Assembly: GCA_900549015.1 (NCBI GenBank)
Contig: URMH01000047.1
Location: 1 to 21,396, forward strand
DNA from: an uncultured Blautia sp.
GTDB lineage: Bacteria > Bacillota > Clostridia > Lachnospirales > Lachnospiraceae
Direction: 5' to 3'
Length of the DNA stretch: 21,396 nt
The notes below the pieces were generated by a model. That model worked only from the letters and a program-made list of their open reading frames with translations. It had not been told where the DNA came from and did no database searches. Of this stretch, positions 1 to 7,140 are shown piece by piece (positions within the stretch are counted from its first letter, which is position 1; every line of letters starts with the position of its first letter). The position numbers and the translations under genes are program-made.

Positions 1-71
1 GCTGCGTGGTATCTATCAAAGATGGCAGATATAATATTGATACTGATTTAGCGCAAGCTATTTCAGTATAA
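1..71 (+). CDS. C-terminal fragment, probably FeoA (ferrous iron transport protein A)
   Basis: An open frame enters from the left edge (first full codon at base 3) and ends with TAA at 69-71, giving 22 residues that end LAQAISV. The tail resembles the last strand and short helix of FeoA SH3-like proteins, which often end in Ala-x-x-Ile-x-Val. FeoA is a small cytoplasmic partner of FeoB, and this frame lies 80 bp upstream of feoB on the same strand, the usual order. What is seen is only a short tail; the FeoA assignment rests mainly on position. It could be another small protein of the feo locus. Confidence 0.5.
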   Translation, partial: CVVSIKDGRYNIDTDLAQAISV

Positions 72-76
72 AAATG

Positions 77-108
77 GTGATGGTAATCACTGTTTTTTTA
101 AAACAGTG
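77..108 (+). repeat. Two overlapping inverted repeats between the FeoA-like tail and feoB
   Basis: GTGAT (77-81) pairs with ATCAC (86-90), and CACTGTTTT (88-96) pairs perfectly with AAAACAGTG (100-108). The two share bases 88-90, so only one can form at a time. The second is not followed by a T-run in the + direction, so it is not a classic terminator. It may be an operator or an mRNA structure affecting feoB translation; that is inference. Confidence 0.4.
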
Positions 109-151
109 GGTTAGTGTATGCTAATCGTGAGTATGAAGGAGGAGACAGAAC

Positions 152-2148
152 ATGAGAATTGCGTTGACGGGAAATCCCAACAGTGGAAAAACGACCATGT
201 TTAATGCGCTTACAGGAAGAAATGAGCGCGTTGGAAACTGGGCGGGCGTTACAGTAGAAAAAAGGAGAGTCCGATTAAAAGAGGATATTTTGACGGAGCA
301 GAAGAGCTGATTGCAGTGGATTTGCCGGGAGCCTATTCCATGTCTCCTTTTACTTCAGAAGAAAGCATTACAAGCAGTTATGTAAAAAATGAAAATCCAG
401 ATGTGATCATTAACATTGTAGATGCAACGAATCTGAGCCGAAGCCTGTTTTTTACAACTCAGCTTCTGGAACTTGGGATTCCGGTAGTGGTCGCGCTTAA
501 TAAAAGCGATATTACGGACAGGAAAAAAACAGAAATTGATGTGAAAAAACTGGAGCAGAAATTAGGCTGCCCTGTGATTCGGACAGTTTCCACAGCTTCC
601 GGTCACGACGGGCTGAAAGATGTGGTAAAGAAAGCAGTTTCTTTAAAAGAATGTGGACAGAAAGCCCCTTATGTGCAGGATGAGATCAATCTTCAGGATA
701 AGGCGGCAGTGGAGGCAGAGGACAGAAAACGATTTGAATTTGTAAACGGGATTGTAAAGACAGTGGAAAAGAGACGCGTTTTTACAAAAGATAAAAATAA
801 GCAGGATAAAATAGATTCCGTGCTTACAAATAAATTTATCGGGCTTCCTGTTTTTGCAGTTATTATGTTTGGCGTGTTTTACATATCTCAGTCTACAGTG
901 GGAACATGGATTGCGGACTGGCTTGTGGGCTGGATCGAGACGTTCCAGGCGTGGGTTGGAGAACTCGTGGCAAATGCAAGTCCGTTTACGCAGGCGCTTT
1001 TAGTTGACGGAATCATAGGCGGAGTAGGAGCGGTTGTCGGTTTTCTGCCGCTGGTCATGGTGATGTATTTCCTGATCGCGCTTTTGGAGGACTGCGGATA
1101 CATGGCTCGTGCTACCGTCGTTCTGGATCCGATCTTTAAGAGAGTAGGTCTTTCCGGAAAATCAGTCATTCCTATGGTGATCGGTACAGGCTGTGCCATT
1201 CCGGGAATCATGGCGTGCCGTACCATTCGTAATGAAAGAGAAAGAAGAGCGACTGCCATGCTGACTCCGTTTATGCCATGCGGCGCAAAGCTTCCGGTGA
1301 TCGCGCTGTTTGCAGGAGCATTTTTTGCAGATGCTTCCTGGGTTGGACCGACTATGTATCTTGTGGGAATTGCCCTGGTTTTCCTTGGGGCTTTACTTGT
1401 AAATAAGGTTACAGGATATAAATTCCGGAAGTCTTTCTTTATTATTGAGCTTCCGGAATATAAAATCCCAAGTTTGAAACGTGCGGCACTTTCCATGCTC
1501 TCACGTGGCAAAGCATATATTGTGAAAGCGGGAACTATCATTCTTGTGTGCAATACAGTGGTGCAGATCATGCAGAGCTTTAACTGGCAGTTCCAGGTGA
1601 TTGAGGAAGGAATGGAGCATACTTCTATTCTGGCGTCCATCGCTTCTCCTTTTGCAGTGGTATTGATTCCTCTCGGATTTGGCGTATGGCAGCTTGCAGC
1701 AGCGGCAATTACAGGTTTTATTGCGAAAGAAAACGTAGTTGGTACGCTGGCGGTTGTTTACGGTCTTACAAATTTTATTGATACAGAGGAACTGGCGCTG
1801 ATCAGCGGGGGAACGGAAGTAGCTGCAGTTATGGGGCTTACAAAAGCGGCAGCGCTTGCGTATCTTATGTTTAATCTTTTTACGCCGCCCTGCTTTGCGG
1901 CTCTCGGAGCTATGAACTCTGAAATGCAGGATAAAAAATGGCTGTGGGGAGGCATTGCGCTGCAGCTTAGTACCGGTTATACAGTTGCGTTTTTTGTATA
2001 CCAGATCGGAACTCTGGTGACAACGGGAACAGTGGGAAGCGGATTTATCCCGGGCTTGCTTGTGATTGCTGTATTTGTTATGATATTAACAGTTCTGATT
2101 CGAAAAAAAGAGAAACAATTCAGCAGGGAATATGGTTTACACGCATAG
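152..2148 (+). CDS. feoB: Ferrous iron transporter FeoB (reading frame broken by a 1-nt shift near 258-263)
   Basis: FeoB is an inner-membrane Fe2+ transporter with an N-terminal G domain. The ATG at 152 follows GAAGGAGGAGA, and the first frame carries the G1 motif GNPNSGKTT, then stops at 308-310. From about 262 the coding continues in the -1 frame (KESPIKRGYFDGAEEL), with G3 DLPG, G4 NKSD, and the membrane part with gate motifs GTGCAIPG and PCGAKLPV, to the stop at 2146-2148. An A-run of six (258-263) where seven would restore the frame explains the break. Repaired, the protein would be about 665 residues, a normal FeoB length. This may be an assembly error in a homopolymer, a true pseudogene, or less likely ribosomal slippage. 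If the break is real, the first in-frame start of the remainder, GTG at 316, gives 610 residues without G1. The Cys-rich partner gene follows at 2173. Confidence 0.93.
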
Positions 2149-2172
2149 AAAGCAGAAAGATGGTGAAAGAGA

Positions 2173-2325
2173 ATGATAAATATTTTGATTCTTGCGATTA
2201 TATTCGGGTACGGTGGTTTTGTCTTGTACCGTATGCACAAAAAGAAAAAAGAAGGGGGCGGGTGCTGCGGTTGCAGCTGCGGCGGAAACTGCTCCGGATG
2301 CGGAAGCGTGCAGGAGAAAAAATAA
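2173..2325 (+). CDS. FeoB-associated Cys-rich membrane protein, 50 aa
   Basis: This 50-residue protein starts at ATG 2173, 24 bp after feoB, with a GA-rich ribosome binding region (GGTGAAAGAGA). Residues 3-19 form one hydrophobic helix, followed by basic HKKKK and then a Gly/Cys-rich tail with seven cysteines (CCGCSCGGNCSGC). This architecture matches the FeoB-associated Cys-rich membrane protein family commonly found directly after feoB in Firmicutes. The family is thought to assist Fe2+ uptake, perhaps by metal binding through the cytoplasmic Cys cluster, but the mechanism is not settled. It is almost certainly cotranscribed with feoB, since a strong terminator follows at 2343-2381. Confidence 0.88.
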   Translation: MINILILAIIFGYGGFVLYRMHKKKKEGGGCCGCSCGGNCSGCGSVQEKK

Positions 2326-2342
2326 TCACAGGCAGAGACAGA

Positions 2343-2381
2343 AGATGTGCGGGTACATTACGCCCGCACATCTCTTTTTTT
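2343..2381 (+). terminator. Rho-independent terminator of the feo operon
   Basis: AGATGTGCGGG (2343-2353) pairs perfectly with CCCGCACATCT (2363-2373) over a 9-nt loop, followed by C and seven T (2375-2381). The structure lies 17 bp after the Cys-rich protein gene. Its right half also encodes the last codons of the convergent permease gene on the - strand. Confidence 0.93.
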
Positions 2382-3089
2382 CAGGATATAGATACTGCAA
2401 CCGGAGAAGAGAAGGAAGAAGACAACCGTAGATAAAAGGAAGGGCAGCACTCCGCCCTGAAGGCTGTCTTCTATTTTGTTTGAGTTCATTCCCATAAGCA
2501 TGAGCGCGTAAGGGCAGAAATATCCAAGCCCTTTGTTGCTGAAAAGAAATCCTACGATACTTCCGAGAAGGGCAATGCCGATGGGAACGGAAAAGCTTCT
2601 GATGATCATGGAAAGAAGAAGCTGCAAAGCGCCGATGGCGATGGCTGCCAGGGTTCCACGGAGAAGCCAGATAAGGATTTCAAAGGGTGGAAATCCGGAA
2701 AAGCCAACAAGCTTTCCTGTGATCAGGTATAGAATGCCGATCCAGATCTGCGTGAACAAAGTGATCTTGAGAATAATGGCAAGTTTCCCAAAATAAACAG
2801 AAGAAACGGAAACAGGTGCAGTCATCAGCACATTCCAGTTATTGTGGAGATGCTCCATTCTCCAAAGATAAGAACAGTAAAGGGCGATGAGGGGCGCGTA
2901 AAAAAAGTTTGCATAAAATAAAGTTACCTGCGTCCACAGAGAATACCATTCCTGTGTGAGAATGCCGGTATTCTGGATATAGTTAAAACCGCCCATAATG
3001 GCAGGGATCACAGGGATAAGAATGCAGGCGAAGAAAATAATGGAATGTTTTAATTTTTTATTTTCTGCCCGGATACATCGAAGCAGCAT
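2358..3089 (-). CDS. Lantibiotic-immunity-type ABC transporter permease (LanG/MutG-like)
   Basis: A 243-residue ABC-2-type membrane protein with about six hydrophobic segments (roughly residues 17-36, 57-75, 100-122, 138-165, 170-188 and 215-236). The short N-terminal stretch before the first helix and the motif WRMEHLHNNWNVLMTAPVS are typical of LanE/LanG immunity permeases (MutG, SpaG, EpiG), in which a charged segment follows helix 2. The ATG (3087-3089) is 3 bp after the stop of the preceding permease, with AGGAGGT as ribosome binding site. It is the last gene of the three-gene unit ATPase-permease-permease. Such exporters expel lantibiotics or similar peptides from the membrane. The LanE versus LanG assignment is by order and similarity and could be swapped. 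Confidence 0.85.
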   Translation of the reverse strand: MLLRCIRAENKKLKHSIIFFACILIPVIPAIMGGFNYIQNTGILTQEWYSLWTQVTLFYANFFYAPLIALYCSYLWRMEHLHNNWNVLMTAPVSVSSVYFGKLAIILKITLFTQIWIGILYLITGKLVGFSGFPPFEILIWLLRGTLAAIAIGALQLLLSMIIRSFSVPIGIALLGSIVGFLFSNKGLGYFCPYALMLMGMNSNKIEDSLQGGVLPFLLSTVVFFLLFSGCSIYILKKRDVRA

Positions 3090-3092
3090 GGT

Positions 3093-3851
3093 TCAGACCT
3101 CCTTTTTTTGAATCAGCGTTCTGCACAGAAGAAAGGCTGCGGCGCAGAATACAAGAAACAGCAGAAATGTGGAAACAGGGAAGGGAATTTCGTAATAAGT
3201 GGAAATCCTGGTGGTTTTGTCCCAGTTTAACCCTGTTGTGGAGAAGACTGCGAAATAGCTCCACAGAACAAGACGCATAATCTTTGCCGGGAAAAACATG
3301 GAGAACAGCCCTAAAAAAGAACCTGCAAGTCCCACTACAAGAGGAAATATCTGACTGCGGGAAAACAGAGATAAAATTTCCTGAAGGAGAAGAAGGGCGG
3401 CTGCAACAGAAAATCCGCTGATAAAAAACAGGACGAGATGTTTCCACGGGATTTCCTGCGTAAAGCCGAAGAGCTTTCCTGACAGGAGAATCAGGGCGGT
3501 CTGCCCTGCAAAAAACAGAACCAGGTATTTCATTCCCATAAGAAGTTTGCAGTCAAAAAAATGTCCCCGTTTTTCAAGGGTAAACAGGATTTTCATGGTG
3601 TCCCCCTTTACTTCCATATCACAGATCCGGCTTGCCACAACAGAAACCATAAGAGGTACAAGAATGGCGTTCATAACAGGATACTGATAAAGAAGAGAAA
3701 AATATCCAGAGGGAAGTTCCTCCTGTTTGATTCCTTTTAAAAGAAATAAAGTCCAGAAAAATAAAAGTGCCAGGAAGGCGAGGGGAACCAGAATATTTCG
3801 TTTTCTTTTCTGCTTCATGGTTTCTGCCTTTAATTCGCGGGAAAGTTTCAT
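3093..3851 (-). CDS. Lantibiotic-immunity-type ABC transporter permease (LanE/MutE-like)
   Basis: A 252-residue ABC-2-type permease with a basic N-terminus (KQKRKR) and about six membrane segments (roughly 20-38, 55-76, 107-127, 138-160, 168-188 and 225-244). The segment SRICDMEVKGDTMKILFT after the second helix is characteristic of LanE/EpiE/MutE proteins. The ATG at 3849-3851 overlaps the stop of the upstream ATPase gene by 4 bp, with GCAGGTGAA as ribosome binding site, so translation is probably coupled. With the downstream permease it should form the heteromeric channel of a peptide exporter in the cytoplasmic membrane. Confidence 0.86.
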   Translation of the reverse strand: MKLSRELKAETMKQKRKRNILVPLAFLALLFFWTLFLLKGIKQEELPSGYFSLLYQYPVMNAILVPLMVSVVASRICDMEVKGDTMKILFTLEKRGHFFDCKLLMGMKYLVLFFAGQTALILLSGKLFGFTQEIPWKHLVLFFISGFSVAAALLLLQEILSLFSRSQIFPLVVGLAGSFLGLFSMFFPAKIMRLVLWSYFAVFSTTGLNWDKTTRISTYYEIPFPVSTFLLFLVFCAAAFLLCRTLIQKKEV

Positions 3852-4762
3852 AAGTTCACCTGCTTTCCGATTAATTGAAGGAAGATGTCTTCCAGGCTCA
3901 TCTGCTGTTCGTTCAGACGGAGAATGCCGATACCGGACTGCACAAGAATATTTACGGCTTTTATGACAGTTTCGTTATCAGTTGTCTTTAAGCAGAGGTT
4001 TTTTCCCTCTAAGGAGGCGGAAAGTCCGAAGCTTAAAAGAACGGAAAGCGCAGCAGCATCATTGTCTGTTTTAAGGATCAGGCGGGAGCGGCTGTGTTTG
4101 TGAAGGGCAGATAAGCTGTCCTGAAAAATCAGTTCTCCCTGGTTGATAATTCCCACATGAGTTGCCATCTGGTCAATTTCACTTAAAAGATGACTGGACA
4201 CGAGAACCGTCATGCCGTATTGTTTTGGAAGAGAGCAGACAAGCTCACGCATTTCCTGGATTCCGGCAGGGTCAAGACCGTTTGTGGGCTCGTCCAGAAG
4301 AAGGACTTTTGGATTTCCGAGAAGAGCGGCTGCAAGTCCGAGACGCTGTTTCATTCCAAGAGAATACTGGGAAACCTTTTTATCCTTCTGTTTTTCCATG
4401 CGGACGATCTTTAAAACTCTCTGGATTTCCGACAGAGGAACGTTTTTTAAGGTACAGATAATCTCAAGATTTTCCACTCCGCTTAAGTGACCATAATAGG
4501 AAGGCGACTCAATTAAGGAGCCGGTGTTTCGCAAAACAGAAAGCTGGTTCTTTTCGTTTACCTCTTTTCCAAGAACTGTGATTTCTCCTTTGGAGGGCTT
4601 GATAAGCCCCAGGATCATTTTCATAGTTGTGGATTTGCCGGCTCCGTTGGGACCGAGAAAGCCGTAAATGCTGCCTCCCGGAACACGTAAATCCAGATCT
4701 TTTACCACATCTTTTTTACCATATGTTTTTGTCAGTGAATCTGTTGTAATGACAGTTCCCAT
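3848..4762 (-). CDS. Lantibiotic-immunity-type ABC transporter ATP-binding protein (LanF/MutF-like)
   Basis: A 304-residue ATPase with Walker A GPNGAGKST (about 37-45), signature YSLGMKQR (133-140), Walker B VLLLDEP (153-159), D-loop GLDPAG and switch SSH. The Q-loop position reads LIESPSYYG, with Glu (about residue 85) in place of the usual Gln. This E-loop is a known hallmark of LanF immunity ATPases such as SpaF and NukF, and separates it from generic exporters. Start ATG 4760-4762 follows AGAGGAGGAAA. It is the first gene of a - strand operon with two permeases, divergent from a two-component system. The cargo is inferred to be a lantibiotic-like or cell-wall-active peptide; no peptide gene is seen in the window. 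Confidence 0.92.
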   Translation of the reverse strand: MGTVITTDSLTKTYGKKDVVKDLDLRVPGGSIYGFLGPNGAGKSTTMKMILGLIKPSKGEITVLGKEVNEKNQLSVLRNTGSLIESPSYYGHLSGVENLEIICTLKNVPLSEIQRVLKIVRMEKQKDKKVSQYSLGMKQRLGLAAALLGNPKVLLLDEPTNGLDPAGIQEMRELVCSLPKQYGMTVLVSSHLLSEIDQMATHVGIINQGELIFQDSLSALHKHSRSRLILKTDNDAAALSVLLSFGLSASLEGKNLCLKTTDNETVIKAVNILVQSGIGILRLNEQQMSLEDIFLQLIGKQVNL

Positions 4763-4795
4763 AACTGATTTCCTCCTCTTTGTTTTGATACGGAA

Positions 4796-4804
4796 AGTAT
4801 AGCA
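4796..4804 (-). promoter_or_regulatory. Extended -10 element of the immunity exporter operon
   Basis: Read on the - strand, TGC-TATACT (4804 to 4796) forms an extended -10 box, 34 bp before the ATPase start. No good -35 hexamer lies at the right distance; the repeats at 4824-4857 begin about where a -35 would be, as expected for a promoter that needs an activator. Confidence 0.6.
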
Positions 4805-4823
4805 GGAGAAGATTAGTTCAGGC

Positions 4824-4857
4824 TTAACCCTTCCTTATGTTTTCCTTAAATTTTTCC
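4824..4857. promoter_or_regulatory. Three tandem 11-bp direct repeats, candidate response-regulator binding site
   Basis: Copies are TTAACCCTTCC (4824-4834), TTATGTTTTCC (4835-4845) and TTAAATTTTTCC (4846-4857), consensus TTA-N4/5-TTCC. The 11-bp period places each copy on the same DNA face. OmpR/PhoB-type regulators bind such direct repeats next to the -35 region. The site lies in the divergent promoter region between exporter and regulator genes. A palindrome TTTTCCGGAAAA (4852-4863) overlaps the third copy. Regulation by the adjacent regulator is inferred. Confidence 0.6.
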
Positions 4858-4864
4858 GGAAAAG

Positions 4865-4893
4865 ATGAAATCAGAAGAAAAATTTTTTATAAT
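4865..4893 (+). promoter_or_regulatory. Candidate promoter of the response regulator-kinase pair
   Basis: A perfect TATAAT lies at 4888-4893, with a weak -35 ATGAAA at 4865-4870 and a 17-bp spacer. It is 33 bp upstream of the regulator start. Confidence 0.6.
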
Positions 4894-4926
4894 AGAAATA
4901 AAGACACAGAGAAAGAAGGAAATTCT

Positions 4927-5646
4927 ATGAATATATATGACAGGAAAATATTAATGGTGGACGATAATCAGGAGCTTGTTGTCATGATACGACGCATTCT
5001 GGAACAGAGCGGATATAAAAATGTAGTTTGGGCGCACTCAGTGGAAGAAGGATTTCGGATTTTTAAGGAAGAAAAACCGGAGCTTGTGATTCTTGACGTG
5101 ATGCTCCCGGATGGAGACGGTTTTTCTCTTTTCTGCAAAATGAGGGAGATTTCCAGTGTCCCCATTTTATTTCTCTCTGCGAAAGACGAAGACCAGGATC
5201 GGCTTTTCGGACTGGGACTTGGAGCAGATGACTATATTACAAAACCTTTTCTGCCACAGGAGCTGATTTTAAGAGTGGGAGCTATTTTAAAGAGAGCGTA
5301 TCAGTTTTCCGGGGAAAAAGAAGAAACCGTTCTTCGTCTTGGAGAGCGGATCGTAGATTTTGACAGGGCATCAGTGAGCTGTCATGGAGAGGAAACATTT
5401 TTTACGGCAAAAGAACTGGCTCTTTTGAAGAAGCTCTGCGAGAACAAAGGGAAAATCGTAACTTTTGACGCGCTCTGTTACGCGGCGTGGGGAGATTCTT
5501 ATTATGGATATGAAAATACGCTGATGGTTCATATCCGTCATCTCCGGGAAAAAATTGAGGAGGAGCCGTCAAGCCCCAAATGGATCCTTACAGTCCGGGG
5601 ACTCGGGTATCGGTTAAGTGCAGAGGAGGCGGGGAAAAGATCATGA
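4927..5646 (+). CDS. OmpR/PhoB-family response regulator (LanR-like)
   Basis: A 239-residue regulator. The receiver domain (about 6-120) shows the acidic pair VDD (11-13), phospho-acceptor D57 in VILDVMLPD, Ser in FLSAKD, and Lys in ITKPF. The winged-helix DNA-binding domain follows (about 140-232) with FFTAKELALLKKL and the wing TVRGLGYRL. Start ATG 4927 is chosen because AAGGA lies 6 nt upstream and the next residues match receiver domains; an upstream in-frame start at 4837 lies in the promoter region. The stop overlaps the kinase start by 4 bp. By its position opposite a LanFEG exporter, it probably senses peptide antibiotics through the kinase and activates exporter expression. Confidence 0.93.
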   Translation: MNIYDRKILMVDDNQELVVMIRRILEQSGYKNVVWAHSVEEGFRIFKEEKPELVILDVMLPDGDGFSLFCKMREISSVPILFLSAKDEDQDRLFGLGLGADDYITKPFLPQELILRVGAILKRAYQFSGEKEETVLRLGERIVDFDRASVSCHGEETFFTAKELALLKKLCENKGKIVTFDALCYAAWGDSYYGYENTLMVHIRHLREKIEEEPSSPKWILTVRGLGYRLSAEEAGKRS

Positions 5647-7025
5647 AAAGCATGATGAAAATTATCAGGAGATACTGTATCACGGCAGGGCTTATTATTT
5701 TTACGCTGATTTTTGCAAATGGAGCCGCTTTTTTATACTGGGGATATAAAGGGGCGATAGAATCAGGCGAGACGGAAGGAGTCCGGGCAGGAATGGACGA
5801 GATTTCCGGAGAGCTTTCTGTGGAAAATGGAAAGGCGGTCATGTCGGAGCGGGGGATAACTGCTCTTTCGAAGGAAACAGAATTTCAGTGGGCAATGGCG
5901 ATCAGCCCGGAAGGAGAGGTTATCTGGAGCTGGAGGCTTCCTGAAGAAATTCCTCTGTTTTACAGTCTTTCCGATGTGGCGTCATTTTCCAGATGGTATA
6001 TCTGCGATTATCCCGTCCGCGTGTGGGAAAAGGGGGAAAATCTCTTTGTGTTTGCGGCGCCGAAGGATATGTATTCAAAATATTCCTGGGAGTTTCGGAT
6101 CGAAGAACTGAATAAGATTCCTGTTTATATAAAATGCGGGCTGTTGCTGAATATTTCTGTGATCGCTTTTTTTATCCTTGTTCTCGGCTGGCGTTTTTAT
6201 AAGGCTCTAAAGCCTGTAGGAGAGGGGATTGACCGCCTTTCCAGACAGGAGCCCGTACAGATCAGAGAAAAGGGGATTGCGTCGGAGATTGCAGGAAAAC
6301 TGAACAGAACATCGGGTATTTTGCAGAAACAAAAGGAAAAGCTGGAACAGAGAGACAGGGCGAGAACGGAGTGGATCGCGGGCGTTTCCCATGACATCAG
6401 GACGCCCCTTGCACTTATTATGGGATATTCGGACGAGCTTTCCAGGGAGGACGCTCTTGGAAGCGAGGAAAAAAAGAAGGCGGAGATGATCTGTCGTCAG
6501 AGTCTCGTGATCCGTCAGCTGATCCAGGATCTCAATTTAACTTCAAAGCTTGCCTATCACGCTCAGCCGCTTCACAAAACGGAGTTTGCCCCGGCAATTC
6601 TTCTGCGGGAATGCGTGGCGGAATTTTATAATGAAGGTCTGGAACAGAACTATGAAATTGAAGTGATCGTTACGGAGGAAGGAGAGCAGGTGAGACTCAC
6701 AGGAGATTTGGGTCTCTGGAAGCGCGCCCTTCGAAATCTTCTGGGAAACAGTATCCGCCACAATCCTTCCGGGTGCCGGGTTACAGCAGCCTTAAAAATA
6801 CAGGAGGGAAGCGTATGCTATGAAATCCGGGATTCCGGGACGGGGATTCCGGGAAAAATTGCAGATATACTGGAGGGAAAAGGAAGCGAAGCGGAGGAGA
6901 GCGTTCATATTATGGGGCTTCGCCTTGCGAGCCAGATTGCGGCTGCACACGGAGGAGAGATTCAGTTTATAAGAAGAGAAGAAGGCGGCTGTGACAGCCG
7001 GCTTGTGCTGGAAAAGAAGAAGTAA
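5643..7025 (+). CDS. Sensor histidine kinase, partner of the 4927-5646 regulator (LanK-like)
   Basis: A 460-residue membrane kinase. Transmembrane helix 1 (about 12-32), an extracytoplasmic segment of about 140 residues, helix 2 (about 176-200), then a linker and HisKA domain with H-box VSHDIRTP (H250). The ATPase domain has N-box LRNLLGNSIRHN and G1 DSGTGIPG. The usual G2 GTGLGLA is replaced by HIMGLRLA, a form I associate with kinases next to lantibiotic immunity exporters. It starts at ATG 5643, overlapping the regulator stop, with GAGGCGGGG as ribosome binding site. It should sense a peptide or envelope damage and phosphorylate the adjacent regulator. The ligand is unknown. Confidence 0.9.
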   Translation: MKSMMKIIRRYCITAGLIIFTLIFANGAAFLYWGYKGAIESGETEGVRAGMDEISGELSVENGKAVMSERGITALSKETEFQWAMAISPEGEVIWSWRLPEEIPLFYSLSDVASFSRWYICDYPVRVWEKGENLFVFAAPKDMYSKYSWEFRIEELNKIPVYIKCGLLLNISVIAFFILVLGWRFYKALKPVGEGIDRLSRQEPVQIREKGIASEIAGKLNRTSGILQKQKEKLEQRDRARTEWIAGVSHDIRTPLALIMGYSDELSREDALGSEEKKKAEMICRQSLVIRQLIQDLNLTSKLAYHAQPLHKTEFAPAILLRECVAEFYNEGLEQNYEIEVIVTEEGEQVRLTGDLGLWKRALRNLLGNSIRHNPSGCRVTAALKIQEGSVCYEIRDSGTGIPGKIADILEGKGSEAEESVHIMGLRLASQIAAAHGGEIQFIRREEGGCDSRLVLEKKK

Positions 7026-7044
7026 GACTCAGGAAAAATACAAG

Positions 7045-7073
7045 TTGACAAAGAAAGTTGTCAATGGTAGAAT
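7045..7073 (+). promoter_or_regulatory. Promoter of the xre-DUF3169-ABC cassette
   Basis: TTGACA (7045-7050), a 17-bp spacer and TAGAAT (7068-7073) form a near-consensus sigma-A promoter, with transcription expected to begin near 7080. The -35 and spacer overlap the first inverted repeat of an operator array. Confidence 0.8.
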
Positions 7074-7117
7074 GAAGATGACAAGAAAAATTGTCAATCT
7101 GACAAGAAAATAAGTCA
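7045..7117. promoter_or_regulatory. Array of three inverted-repeat operators (TGACAA-N6-TTGTCA)
   Basis: Site 1 is TTGACAA-N6-TTGTCAA (7045-7064, perfect 7-bp arms). Site 2 is TGACAA-N6-TTGTCA (7079-7096, perfect 6-bp arms). Site 3 is TGACAA-N6-AAGTCA (7100-7117, imperfect). Centres are 33 and 21 bp apart, close to whole helical turns. Site 1 covers the -35 and spacer, site 2 the expected start point. The layout suggests autorepression by the Xre protein encoded just downstream; this is inferred. Confidence 0.75.
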
Positions 7118-7125
7118 TTTTCTGA

Positions 7126-7136
7126 GGGGGGGGGGG
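7126..7136 (+). repeat. Run of eleven G in the Shine-Dalgarno region of the xre gene
   Basis: Bases 7126-7136 are all G, preceded by CTGA and followed by TAAA and the ATG at 7141. The GAGG at 7124-7127 lies 13 nt from the ATG, longer than the usual 6-9. Changes in run length would alter ribosome binding without changing the promoter. It may also be an assembly artefact. Confidence 0.85.
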
Positions 7137-7140
7137 TAAA

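Noticed and set aside
88..108. Terminator between the FeoA-like tail and feoB
   Set aside because: The stem is AT-rich and no T-run follows on the + strand; the T-run is part of the stem itself.
888..1640. 250-codon open frame on the - strand inside feoB
   Set aside because: It is antisense to clear FeoB membrane coding, has no plausible family features, and is a shadow of codon bias.
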